From the IMG/VR virus record IMGVR_UViG_3300025647_000002, positions 1 to 57,671 of that record: a stretch of DNA of 57,671 nt. The stretch is one strand, 5' to 3'. This document shows, piece after piece, positions 49,811 to 57,632 of this stretch. Within the stretch, counting starts at the first letter, position 1. Each line of letters opens with the position of its first letter. A program made the position numbers and the translations under genes. Origin of the DNA: a virus. The notes below the pieces were generated by a model. The model had not been told where the DNA came from, made no database searches, and worked only from the letters and a program-made list of their open reading frames with translations.

Positions 49811-49844
49811 ACCCGTCCAGTGAAAGCTGGGCGGGTTTTCTTTT
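49811..49844 (+). terminator. Intrinsic terminator of the early three-gene unit
   Basis: Stem 49812-49820 with 49827-49835 (9 bp, one G-T pair), loop tgaaag, followed by TTTTCTTTT. Standard rho-independent terminator. Confidence 0.9.
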
Positions 49845-50588
49845 GTCCGCATGTCAGTGCTTGATGGCTGTTAGGTTCTGAAGATTAGGTTCTCGTCGTT
49901 CCTCCTCGCATACGTCGGGGGGAGTAGGAGTATACACGCGGCATAATTGAATAAGTCGAGGGGATTAGGTGTATACTTACCCTGTAAACCGTAACTATAC
50001 AGTGTGTAAAGTGTATACTTTAGAAAATACCTTGTAACCTGTTGAAAACAAACAACTATCTAACTTTACATATCGTTATATAGCGGGTTTTAGGTCTAAG
50101 TTAACATGTAAACCGGGTAAGTTAACGCGTTAAGTATACCAGCAAGTGCCTGTAAAATAAGGGAAAAGTACCAAGGGGTAGTGTAAACCAAGGGTATATA
50201 TATATGTATACTATCTAAATATCTATCTATCTATGTTTTTACCCTTTTCCTATGTCGATTTCCTGTTGGTGAGTAACTCACTACACGTCGAAAAACATAG
50301 CCGCTCTAACGCGAAAACATAGATAGTTAGATAGTTGCAGCAATATCAATGACTTAGCCTGATGTAAACTTAGATAGTTCTAATGATATCAATGACTTAC
50401 GATAGATAGATAAATAGATAGTTGTGGTGTATACTTGGCTCACACTTACGAAAAAACTCAATGGAATCAAGGGCTTAGCCCGAAACTTGACACGGCCCGA
50501 GCCCCATGCTAGGTTGGCTTCGCCGATCGGGTCTGGCAAGCCTGATTGGTAATAATATATAACTTAACACATACCAAAGGGGGGACCT
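49845..50588. other. AT-rich repeat-filled noncoding region, origin or control region candidate
   Basis: 744 bp without a credible gene. It contains six GTATAC palindromes (49930, 49971, 50013, 50134, 50206, 50429), several TGTAAAC(C) copies, and TAGATAG tracts. A 13-bp inverted repeat pairs 50227-50239 with 50314-50326, and atatcaatgactta is an exact direct repeat (50343-50356 and 50386-50399). The AT-rich character and repeated short motifs resemble phage replication origins or iteron regions. A candidate promoter at 50487-50515 would drive the operon at 50589. Confidence 0.7.
50487..50515 (+). promoter_or_regulatory. Sigma70-like promoter for the second early operon
   Basis: TTGACA at 50487-50492, 17 bp, then TAGGTT at 50510-50515 preceded by TGC (an extended -10 pattern). 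It stands 74 nt before the ATG of the gene at 50589. Confidence 0.6.
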
Positions 50589-50927
50589 ATGTCCACCAAG
50601 CAAATGTTCTCGTTCAATAACTTGACACAAGACACACCAACTGAGGTGGTAGACACACCAAAGTGGACACACCTTGCTGATTACTACAACCCAAATGAGT
50701 TCCGTATACTGTCTATCCGACCTCGACGGCGGACCTACCTACGTCAGTCCGATGCTGGTTACGACTGGTGTGCTGGCCACGGTTTCATCGTAACTTCACA
50801 GTCCAGCCCCTACTGCGGACAAGTTGTGGCTATCGACGAGACACGTCACCTCAAGGACATCGGCTACACTCATGTCCACATTCACTACAACCTCGACACC
50901 CCACCACTCAAGCTGGAGCTACGCTAA
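50589..50927 (+). CDS. Hypothetical protein
   Basis: 112 residues, ATG behind aagggggg. Strand-rich, with a Cys-containing centre (YDWCAGHGFIVTSQSSPYCG) and a C-terminal segment YTHVHIHYNLDTPPLKL. No known domain. First gene of the second early operon; the next gene starts on the last base of its stop (TAATG), so they are translationally coupled. Confidence 0.78.
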   Translation: MSTKQMFSFNNLTQDTPTEVVDTPKWTHLADYYNPNEFRILSIRPRRRTYLRQSDAGYDWCAGHGFIVTSQSSPYCGQVVAIDETRHLKDIGYTHVHIHYNLDTPPLKLELR

Positions 50928-51265
50928 TGATTTCTTCCACTACTGAACAGCAAATCCGTAATGAGTGGCAGCGTAAGGCTGACCACATCAACCAAGGTTT
51001 CACTATCGAGATCGACGAGTACAGTCTCGAACAGACAGCTAACGTGTTGGCTGTTATCAACCCCGGTCGTTCTAGTGCCGACCACATACGAGACATGGTC
51101 AGGGCTAACATGTGGGACGGTACTACGTCCCTCGGTACTGCTGGTTGGGAAGCCGCTGGTTTCTTCCCTGACCATAATCCCAACACCATGGTCGTGAGAC
51201 TGTCTGTCTCTGCCTACTCAGTCGCCAAGTATCTCGAAGCACAAGCCAACAAGGAGAGCAACTAA
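50927..51265 (+). CDS. Hypothetical protein
   Basis: 112 residues. Helical N-terminus (SSTTEQQIRNEWQRKADHIN), then a segment with ADHIRDMVRANMWDGTTSLG and a C-terminal helix. Overlaps both neighbours by one base (TAATG). Not recognised; gene order suggests a common function with 50589 and 51265. Confidence 0.76.
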   Translation: MISSTTEQQIRNEWQRKADHINQGFTIEIDEYSLEQTANVLAVINPGRSSADHIRDMVRANMWDGTTSLGTAGWEAAGFFPDHNPNTMVVRLSVSAYSVAKYLEAQANKESN

Positions 51266-52074
51266 TGTTCGGAGCTAACATTGAACTTCCCAACCGTATC
51301 CTCAGCTACAAGTCGGCCCTCGACAAGTACAACGCTATCAAACCGATCCGTGGTCGTTCTACGGATGTTCGTCCTCTGGCGAGGCGATCTAACGACAACC
51401 TGACTATACGTCAGGACCCTACCACTGGTGACGTTACCATAAAACTCTACCAGACCGACATCATCACTTACGACGCCGACGGTGATGGGTACAACAACCA
51501 CATCGAGATCAACCCTTACGCTTCTGTCATGACCAACAGGGTGATGTGGTCGATCCTTGGGCCTCATGTAAACACCCACTGGACAGACCGATACCAAGCC
51601 CCAAACCATATCACTGAAGTGGGTGGTCGGTACTATAACACCCCAGAGTTCGTCACTGTGGCTCCCAAAGAGACAGGTTGGGAGATCATTGCTGGTGATA
51701 GACCCATCGAGGTGTCCTACCTGAACCGTAAAGTGGGACGCCAAGCCCTACGTGATGCCAACTACTATACGTTCAAGCTGTGGTTGGAGACACGGATCAG
51801 ACTGGGACTGTGTGAGTTTGGCCACCGCTGGGGTTCCAACCCCTATGACTGGTCACCACGGGAAGCTATGGGCTACCTGACAGCAGGTGAGAAGGACTGG
51901 TCCGAGATCAGCAAGCGTATGTCTAACAGTGTCCCTATAGAGGCCGAGCTGCGTAGCCTACGGGAAGCCGTATACAAGTCCGAGCTGTGCTACGACACCG
52001 AGACTGTGTCGTACTTCGACGGCTACAACGCCTTCTCCAACGCTATGAACCAGATCAAACGGGTGGGTCGCTGA
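51265..52074 (+). CDS. Hypothetical protein
   Basis: 269 residues, start overlapping the upstream stop (TAATG). A DITTYDADGDGYNN-like segment (about 65-80) resembles a calcium-type DxDxDG loop, but the context is not that of an EF-hand. The rest is mixed, with a helical C-terminal part (EAELRSLREAVYKSEL). Not recognised. It is the third gene of a coupled four-gene set before the MoxR gene. Confidence 0.78.
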   Translation: MFGANIELPNRILSYKSALDKYNAIKPIRGRSTDVRPLARRSNDNLTIRQDPTTGDVTIKLYQTDIITYDADGDGYNNHIEINPYASVMTNRVMWSILGPHVNTHWTDRYQAPNHITEVGGRYYNTPEFVTVAPKETGWEIIAGDRPIEVSYLNRKVGRQALRDANYYTFKLWLETRIRLGLCEFGHRWGSNPYDWSPREAMGYLTAGEKDWSEISKRMSNSVPIEAELRSLREAVYKSELCYDTETVSYFDGYNAFSNAMNQIKRVGR

Positions 52075-52217
52075 TGTTCGGGCCTTATAGAGAATACGCC
52101 ATATACAAGACCTACACCGACGGTCGACGCCCTGTCTGTATCAAGAAGTATGTGACACTGGAGTATGCCCACTCGTGGTGTTCGACCCGTGAGGGATACA
52201 CTTGGGGTCGCTACTGA
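52074..52217 (+). CDS. Small hypothetical protein
   Basis: 47 residues from the ATG overlapping the upstream stop (52074). Aromatic and basic (YAIYKTYTDGRRPVCIKKYV). Followed by a 93-bp gap with a perfect hairpin before the MoxR gene. Not recognised. Confidence 0.65.
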   Translation: MFGPYREYAIYKTYTDGRRPVCIKKYVTLEYAHSWCSTREGYTWGRY

Positions 52218-52249
52218 ACGTCGAAACAGGCTGCCCAGTGCGGCCTGTC

Positions 52250-52272
52250 TGTCATGGGTGGCTCCCATGACA
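52250..52272 (+). other. Hairpin in the leader of the MoxR gene
   Basis: GTCATGGG (52251-52258) pairs perfectly with CCCATGAC (52264-52271) around TGGCT, extendable by one A-T pair at each end. It contains an unused ATG (52254) that would lie in the stem, which argues for the downstream start at 52311. Confidence 0.65.
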
Positions 52273-52310
52273 CTGATGAGACAAGCCAACAACACAAGGA
52301 AATTGCTACT

Positions 52311-53300
52311 ATGAGAGCATCACTTCTGAACACCACACTCCAAGCCCTTATCAACGTCGGTCGATCCGTCGCTATTGAGGGTGCTCCCGGCGGTGGTAAG
52401 ACGACCATTGTCCACGAGGTGGCCGAGGCTATGGGACTGCCCGTTGTGGAACGGCACATGCCGACCATGCTGGTCGAGGACTTCGGTATCCCCTACCCAA
52501 CTGACGCTGGGTTCGAGTACAAGCTGCCCGACTGGTTCCCACTCAAGGGCAAGGCCGGCACCGAGAACGGTGGTGTCCTACTGTTCGACGACCGGAACCA
52601 AGCCAATGCCGATCTACAGAAGGTGCTGGCCAACATCCAGCAAGCCAGAACGCTACATGGCAAGCCGTTGGCCGATGGGTGGACCGTCGTGTCAACTGGT
52701 AACAGACAGTCCGACCGTGCTGGTGCCAACCGTGTCCTGTCCCACCTTCGTAACCGTGAGACAGTGCTTGAGTTCGAGACGCACCTCGACGACAGCACAC
52801 AGTGGATGATCGACAACGGCGTACGTTCAGAGGTCATTGCCTTTACACGGTTCCGCCCCAACCTGCTCCACGACTTCGACCCACAGCGTGACGTCAACCC
52901 GACACCACGGTCATGGGTCGAGGGTGTATCCGCGATACTTGGCAAGGTGCCAGCCGAGGCAGAGTACGAATGCTTCAAGGGTGCCATTGGCGAGGGTGCT
53001 GCGGCAGAGTTCTTGGGGTTCATACGTATCTACCGCAAGCTGCCCAACCCCGATGCTATCCTGATGAACCCAACCACGGCAGACGTACCGACTGATCCTG
53101 CTACGCTCTACGCCCTGTCCGGTGCCATCGCCGAGCGGGCTACAGAGGGTAACATGGAGCGGGTTGTGACCTACACCAGCCGTATGCCAGCCGAGTTCTC
53201 TGTGCTCAGCATCTCACATGCTCTCCGCAAGACACCCGAGTTGGCCAACACAGCGGCCTTCACAAGCTGGGCAGTGAAGCACCAAGATGTACTGTTCTAG
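52311..53300 (+). CDS. MoxR-type AAA+ ATPase
   Basis: 329 residues from the ATG at 52311 (aagga upstream). AAA+ core: Walker A GAPGGGKT at 24-31, Walker B VLLFDD at 89-94 (second acid Asp instead of Glu), sensor-1 Asn in STGNRQ near 131, and an Arg-rich region (RVLSHLRNRE). The P-loop style and the neighbouring DUF3150-like and VWA genes place it with the MoxR/CobS group, chaperones that remodel a protein partner by ATP hydrolysis. Target unknown. Confidence 0.87.
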   Translation: MRASLLNTTLQALINVGRSVAIEGAPGGGKTTIVHEVAEAMGLPVVERHMPTMLVEDFGIPYPTDAGFEYKLPDWFPLKGKAGTENGGVLLFDDRNQANADLQKVLANIQQARTLHGKPLADGWTVVSTGNRQSDRAGANRVLSHLRNRETVLEFETHLDDSTQWMIDNGVRSEVIAFTRFRPNLLHDFDPQRDVNPTPRSWVEGVSAILGKVPAEAEYECFKGAIGEGAAAEFLGFIRIYRKLPNPDAILMNPTTADVPTDPATLYALSGAIAERATEGNMERVVTYTSRMPAEFSVLSISHALRKTPELANTAAFTSWAVKHQDVLF

Positions 53301-53351
53301 GTCTTGTTATTACGACAGGACCTCTACCCACTGGCATTAGGTCAGTGGGTA
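53300..53351 (+). other. Two adjacent hairpins after the MoxR gene
   Basis: Hairpin 1 pairs 53300-53307 with 53315-53322 (one G-T pair). Hairpin 2 pairs 53325-53333 with 53343-53351 perfectly (TACCCACTG). No T-run follows either. They may set different mRNA levels for MoxR and downstream genes. Confidence 0.6.
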
Positions 53352-53378
53352 CACCAACACTCAATAAGGATTTACGAG

Positions 53379-54242
53379 ATGAAACTATCTGACCGCGCAC
53401 TGCTAGTGCAGCTGAACATATCCACATGGTCTGCCAACAAGCTGGACAAGGAGATCAGCACCGAGACTACCCGTAACAAGGGTGCTATCTCCGGCTCCGT
53501 CCGATCCCACAAGAGCCTGCTGCCGATGTGTGACCTACTGGATGATATCAAGAAGAAAGCCGGCCTGATCCGCCAGCAGTTCTACGACAACACCCTGCCA
53601 TGGGGTGTCAAGGGTATCCAAATCCTGCCGACTGCCAACTACCTCGCCTTCATGACCGAGTTCCGCAAGGAGAAGTCTGACTACGAGGCGCTGGTCCGGC
53701 AGTTTGTACCGGCTTACCCCCAACTGGTGCAGGATGCACAGCGGTTCCTTGGTACAGCGTACAAGGTCGACGACTACCCTGACGTAAGTGAGATCGGTAG
53801 CAAGTTCAAGATGGACCTTGGTGTCATGCCAGTGCCCAACAACGACTTCCGTGTGGACATTGCTGATGCCGAACTGGAGCGTATCCAAGAGGAGGTCGAG
53901 GCCCGTGTAAAGCAGGCCTCAACTGGTGCTATGCAAGAGGTATGGCAGCGGCTCTACGACAAGGTGGTCCACATGGCAGACCGTATGGCCAAGCTGGACG
54001 ACCCCAAAGCACGGTTCCACGAGAGCACATTGGATAACATCACCGACCTGTGTGACCTGCTGCCACGGCTCAACGTCATGGACGATCCGAACCTTGAGGC
54101 TATGCGCCAAGAGGTCGAGGGCAAGCTGTCCGGACTGAGCAAGGACAGCGTGGTACAGAGCCCCACGTTCCGGCAGACTAAGATCGACGAGGCAAACGAC
54201 ATCGCTGCCAAGATGGCAGCGTTCATGGGAGGACTGAAGTGA
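53379..54242 (+). CDS. DUF3150-like protein
   Basis: 287 residues from the ATG at 53379 (aagga upstream). All-helical: an N-terminal ALLVQLNISTWSANKLDKEI segment, a region with FYDNTLPWGVKGIQILPTAN, then long coiled coils (ELERIQEEVEARVKQASTGA). This matches the size and layout of DUF3150 proteins, which in phages and plasmids stand between a MoxR-type ATPase and a VWA (CobT-like) protein. It probably bridges or regulates the two. Biochemical function unknown. Confidence 0.76.
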   Translation: MKLSDRALLVQLNISTWSANKLDKEISTETTRNKGAISGSVRSHKSLLPMCDLLDDIKKKAGLIRQQFYDNTLPWGVKGIQILPTANYLAFMTEFRKEKSDYEALVRQFVPAYPQLVQDAQRFLGTAYKVDDYPDVSEIGSKFKMDLGVMPVPNNDFRVDIADAELERIQEEVEARVKQASTGAMQEVWQRLYDKVVHMADRMAKLDDPKARFHESTLDNITDLCDLLPRLNVMDDPNLEAMRQEVEGKLSGLSKDSVVQSPTFRQTKIDEANDIAAKMAAFMGGLK

Positions 54243-54463
54243 CACGACGTGTCGGAGAGATATTCATATTACCCTTGGCATATAGCACTGGGTACTACGA
54301 AGCAAAGAACGGAGAGACACCCCTTTGTTGGGGTGTCTACCGTAAGGGTGACGGGTTTACGGAGAGCGTGAACGAACACACCCTGAGCAAACCAACCACG
54401 TCCAAATACAACACAGAAGTAGAGGCCATTGCGGCTGCTGCAAGAGCAAGACTGAAAGGATAG
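54239..54463 (+). CDS. Small hypothetical protein
   Basis: 74 residues from a GTG overlapping the upstream stop (GTGA). N-terminal hydrophobic strand (GEIFILPLAYSTGYY), then a loop and a short helix (EVEAIAAAARARLKG). It lies between the DUF3150-like and VWA genes, 3 nt before the latter. Not recognised. Confidence 0.7.
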   Translation: MTRRVGEIFILPLAYSTGYYEAKNGETPLCWGVYRKGDGFTESVNEHTLSKPTTSKYNTEVEAIAAAARARLKG

Positions 54464-54466
54464 ACT

Positions 54467-55576
54467 ATGGACCTTATGAAACGACTGAGCAAAGCCAAGA
54501 CCAGCCTGATCTTGGAACACCCCTTCATTGGCAGCGTGGCACTCAACATGCCCATGTCACTGAGCGACGAGGTGCCCACCGCTGCGACCAACGGCAAGCG
54601 GGTGCTGTACAATCCCGACTTCATCGAGCCGCTCACTGACGAGGAACTCAAGTTCCTTGTGGCCCACGAGTGCCTACACCCCATGCTAGAGCACAACTAT
54701 CGACGGGGTGCTCGTGACCCCAAGAAGTGGAACAAGGCAGCGGACTACGTCATCAACCAGCTGCTTGTCGACGAGGGTATCGGCAAGTTCATCGAGGGTG
54801 GCTGCCTTGACCAGACCATCTACAACAACGGCGGCGGCACCAGCGATGGTATCTACAACCTGCTGCCTGATGGCGAGGGTGACGGTGACAGTGACGCCCC
54901 CGGTGGACCCGGTAACGACCTTGAGGATGGCGAAGGTGGCCAAGCAGAGCAGGCGCAAGAGGCTGCCGAGTGGAAGATCAAGGTGGCCCAAGCTGCACAG
55001 GCTGCCAAGATGATGGGCAAACTGAGCGCCAACATGGCACGGCTTGTCGACGAGGTACTCAAGCCCAAGGTGGACTGGCGTGACAGACTGCGCCAGTTCG
55101 TGCAGAAGGCCAAGAACGACCAGCGTACCTTCGCAAGACCCAACCGCCGGTTCCTGTCACAAGGGCTCTACATGCCGACCATCACCGGCGAGGTGCTGGG
55201 TGAGATGGTATTCGCCGTGGATATGTCTGGGTCTATCCAACAGGACGAGTGCAACCAGTATTCGGCCGAGTGTCGTATCGTCCACGAGGATGGCAAGCCC
55301 TACAAGCTGCACCTTATCTACTTCAGCCACGAGGTATGTGCCCACGACACGCTGTCACGGGACGACGAGTTCGAGTTCAACCCCCGTGGCGGTGGCGGTA
55401 CTGCCTTCAGCCCTGTGTTCAAGCACATCGAGGAGCAGGGCATCGAGCCTGCTGGTATCGTGTTCCTCACTGACCTGTACTGCAACGACTTCGGTGACGC
55501 ACCTGACTGCCCTGTGCTTTGGGTGTCAACGGGTGCAGACCAAGCACCCTTCGGTGAAGTGGTGGTGATGGAATGA
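54467..55576 (+). CDS. VWA-like / putative metallopeptidase protein
   Basis: 369 residues. The N-terminal domain has HECLH at 67-71, a zinc-peptidase type HExxH motif. A linker rich in Asp/Gly/Glu (about 140-170) separates it from a C-terminal von Willebrand A domain with MIDAS residues D252, S254 and S256 (DMSGS). This is the DUF2201-type metallopeptidase plus VWA design found beside MoxR ATPases. It probably binds a substrate through VWA and is loaded by the MoxR partner. Protease activity is not proven. The next gene overlaps by ATGA. Confidence 0.85.
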   Translation: MDLMKRLSKAKTSLILEHPFIGSVALNMPMSLSDEVPTAATNGKRVLYNPDFIEPLTDEELKFLVAHECLHPMLEHNYRRGARDPKKWNKAADYVINQLLVDEGIGKFIEGGCLDQTIYNNGGGTSDGIYNLLPDGEGDGDSDAPGGPGNDLEDGEGGQAEQAQEAAEWKIKVAQAAQAAKMMGKLSANMARLVDEVLKPKVDWRDRLRQFVQKAKNDQRTFARPNRRFLSQGLYMPTITGEVLGEMVFAVDMSGSIQQDECNQYSAECRIVHEDGKPYKLHLIYFSHEVCAHDTLSRDDEFEFNPRGGGGTAFSPVFKHIEEQGIEPAGIVFLTDLYCNDFGDAPDCPVLWVSTGADQAPFGEVVVME

Positions 55577-55869
55577 CAGACCTACTCATCATGACGGCGG
55601 CCCTCGTGGCCGCCATTATATGGACCATATACTTACAACGTGTTGTGAGCAGGCTCACAAAGAGATCGGTCAGCATAAACAGGCGGCTTAACTCCGCCCG
55701 TCTGACACTCGCCGAAGTAAGGGATGAGGTAGACTACTACCTTGAGGAGAACCAAACACTCAAGGACATATTAACGGACGTAGCAAAGGGAGAAGTACAT
55801 GTCTGGATCGGAGAAGATGGCCTCGTCAGAGCGGTGCGAAAGCCTGCTGGAGAGACACCGATACATTAA
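55573..55869 (+). CDS. Membrane protein with coiled coil
   Basis: 98 residues, ATG overlapping the VWA stop. N-terminal transmembrane helix (LIMTAALVAAIIWTIYLQ), basic stretch, then a coiled coil (SINRRLNSARLTLAEVRDEV). It could anchor the MoxR-VWA assembly at the membrane. The last 71 nt overlap the next gene in another frame. Confidence 0.75.
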   Translation: MTDLLIMTAALVAAIIWTIYLQRVVSRLTKRSVSINRRLNSARLTLAEVRDEVDYYLEENQTLKDILTDVAKGEVHVWIGEDGLVRAVRKPAGETPIH

Positions 55870-56401
55870 CGTCGAGCACAACGACTGGTACCAGTCTGTC
55901 TATGAGAGCTTCAAGGAGGATATGCGAGAGGTCGGCATCGACGTGCGGCGTATGTACTTCAGCGGGTTCTGGTCGCAGGGTGATGGTGCCTGTTTCAAGG
56001 GCAGGTTTGATAACCTCAAGACCTACCTCGACCACCACCACAAGGACCAGTACCCCATGATCCGCAAGCTGTTGGAGCATGGTGGGTACGTCCACATCGA
56101 CTGCACCCAAAGCGGTAACTACTACCACGAGCAGTCCACCCACTTCAGCGTAGAGCACGACACGTTCTACCGATTGGTCGAGTGTCCGACCGAGTTCCAT
56201 GAGAAGATCGTGGACGCATGGGACAAGCAGCTTGAGGACGAGGTCGAGGCGTTCGAGAACGACGTGACCGAGCAGTGGAGGACCTACATGCAAGACCTCT
56301 ACAGCAAGCTGGAGGATGCACACGACTACCTCGTCAGTGACGAGGCGGTGTGGGAAGCCATCGAGGCCAACGAACTAGACTACGAAATGGAGGATGCGTA
56401 A
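55799..56401 (+). CDS. Conserved phage protein (YFSGFWSQGDGACF family)
   Basis: 200 residues, ATG behind agggagaag; a second ATG at 55817 is possible. The MYFSGFWSQGDGACFKGRF motif (about 48-65) followed by GNYYHEQSTHFSV recurs in a family present in many phages and sometimes labelled an antitoxin of a toxin-antitoxin stability system; that label has weak support. The C-terminus is acidic and helical. No partner toxin is evident. It overlaps the upstream gene by 71 nt. Confidence 0.8.
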   Translation: MSGSEKMASSERCESLLERHRYINVEHNDWYQSVYESFKEDMREVGIDVRRMYFSGFWSQGDGACFKGRFDNLKTYLDHHHKDQYPMIRKLLEHGGYVHIDCTQSGNYYHEQSTHFSVEHDTFYRLVECPTEFHEKIVDAWDKQLEDEVEAFENDVTEQWRTYMQDLYSKLEDAHDYLVSDEAVWEAIEANELDYEMEDA

Positions 56402-57174
56402 TGCTATCAAGCTACGAGGCAGCACAGCTGTACATGAAGAAGGCACGGAACAAAGCCAAGGGACGCCCTATGAAAAGCTCCAGCTGGCGGTTGTTCCAAG
56501 ACGGTGACGAGTACGTTGTCACCGTACACGGCGATCAGCTAGGACGGTTCCTTCCTGACAACACGTTTATGTTTACCACCGACGGGCAGCGGGCTTACCG
56601 CACTGCCAATACCCTGAGCGGTACAATGGCCGCGAACATACCGTTCTACTGGAAGCGTGTTGGTAGTAGGAAGTACAGGGTCGAGCACAGAAACGGGATG
56701 GTGTCCCCTGCGTATGTACATTTTGCGGGCAAGAACAATTCACCGCTGATCTACGACGGGCTCAAGTTCGATCTCTTTACAGGCAAGTGCCTCAACTACA
56801 AGCCGGACCCCGTCAGACAGGTAGACCCCGAGAAGCGCAAGGTATGGCTGGCTGCCAGCCGCGCGTGGAAGGCCAAGCTAAAGGTCGCCGCAAGACTTGG
56901 CGTATTTGACAGCTTGATCGTAGCAGAGCGGAAAAACCGTACTCCATGGATCGACAAACCTAAGTGGGGGTATGACGAATGGCTTGACATACTATACAAA
57001 GCTATCAAAGATAACGATTGCAGCACGGACCTGCTGAAGATGTTCGTGGCCAGTGAGGTATCATGGGCGTGTTCAGAAACGTCGATGGAAATTTACAATA
57101 GTGTGGAGAAACTACTGACTACGTATAGCGTGGAGTTGCGCCAACGGTTTGGCGTATTTTTGGAGGGGAAATGA
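56401..57174 (+). CDS. Hypothetical protein
   Basis: 257 residues, start overlapping the upstream stop (TAATG). The middle is strand-rich (DGDEYVVTVHGDQLGRFLP) and the C-terminal half helical (KAIKDNDCSTDLLKMFVASE). No motif known to me. It lies between the YFSGFWSQGD family gene and the dGTP diphosphohydrolase-like gene. Not recognised. Confidence 0.76.
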   Translation: MLSSYEAAQLYMKKARNKAKGRPMKSSSWRLFQDGDEYVVTVHGDQLGRFLPDNTFMFTTDGQRAYRTANTLSGTMAANIPFYWKRVGSRKYRVEHRNGMVSPAYVHFAGKNNSPLIYDGLKFDLFTGKCLNYKPDPVRQVDPEKRKVWLAASRAWKAKLKVAARLGVFDSLIVAERKNRTPWIDKPKWGYDEWLDILYKAIKDNDCSTDLLKMFVASEVSWACSETSMEIYNSVEKLLTTYSVELRQRFGVFLEGK

Positions 57175-57632
57175 TGGACAACACAGACCAGCGGGTATGG
57201 AAGTACCTGCTTGAGAATAGACAGGCTACCACCGCCGATTTGGTGCTGGAGTGTGATATAACTATTGCCCGAGCCCAAGCATACCTAGATCGTATAGGGT
57301 CACCCGACTGGCGTGAACCTGTTGAGGGTAAGAAGTTTGACACCGGCAAGGTACGGTACGATCTGGTCCCCCCAGAGATCGAGGAGGCTATAGCAAAGGT
57401 ACTGACCTTCGGTGCCAGTAAGTACGGCGACCGCAACTGGGAGCTGGGCATGGACTGGGGCCGCGTGTACGCTGCCATGCGCCGCCACCTGAGCGCCTTC
57501 TGGTCCGGTGAGAAGTATGACCCCGAGACTGGTATGCCCCACACGTGGCACGCCGCGTGCTGTATCGCTTTCTTGGTGACGTACGAGGATAGGGAGATCG
57601 GGGATGATGACCGACCTACCAAAGCAGATTGA
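57171..57632 (+). CDS. dATP/dGTP diphosphohydrolase-like protein with N-terminal helix-turn-helix
   Basis: 153 residues. The C-terminal core (53-140) matches the dATP/dGTP diphosphohydrolase (MazG-like) phage family, with KFDTGKVRYDLVP, FGASKYGDRNWELG and the RRHLSAFWSGEKYDPETG and HTWHAACC metal and helix segments. It would hydrolyse dNTPs to dNMP, tuning the pool together with the dCMP deaminase. The first 50 residues form a winged-helix-like region (LLENRQATTADLVLECDITI), an unusual addition that may bind DNA or only help dimerise. Confidence 0.82.
   Translation: MMDNTDQRVWKYLLENRQATTADLVLECDITIARAQAYLDRIGSPDWREPVEGKKFDTGKVRYDLVPPEIEEAIAKVLTFGASKYGDRNWELGMDWGRVYAAMRRHLSAFWSGEKYDPETGMPHTWHAACCIAFLVTYEDREIGDDDRPTKAD

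Noticed and set aside
50211-50420. Short TAGATAG repeats as a CRISPR array
   Set aside because: Units are 4-7 bp, irregular and without equal spacers.
55799-56401. Antitoxin of a toxin-antitoxin pair
   Set aside because: The label attached to this motif family is weakly supported and no toxin-like gene is adjacent.
57171-57632. Z-genome (2-aminoadenine) pathway suggested by the MazG-like dGTP diphosphohydrolase
   Set aside because: No PurZ (adenylosuccinate synthetase-like) or DatZ (HD dATPase) gene is present, so simple pool tuning is more likely.
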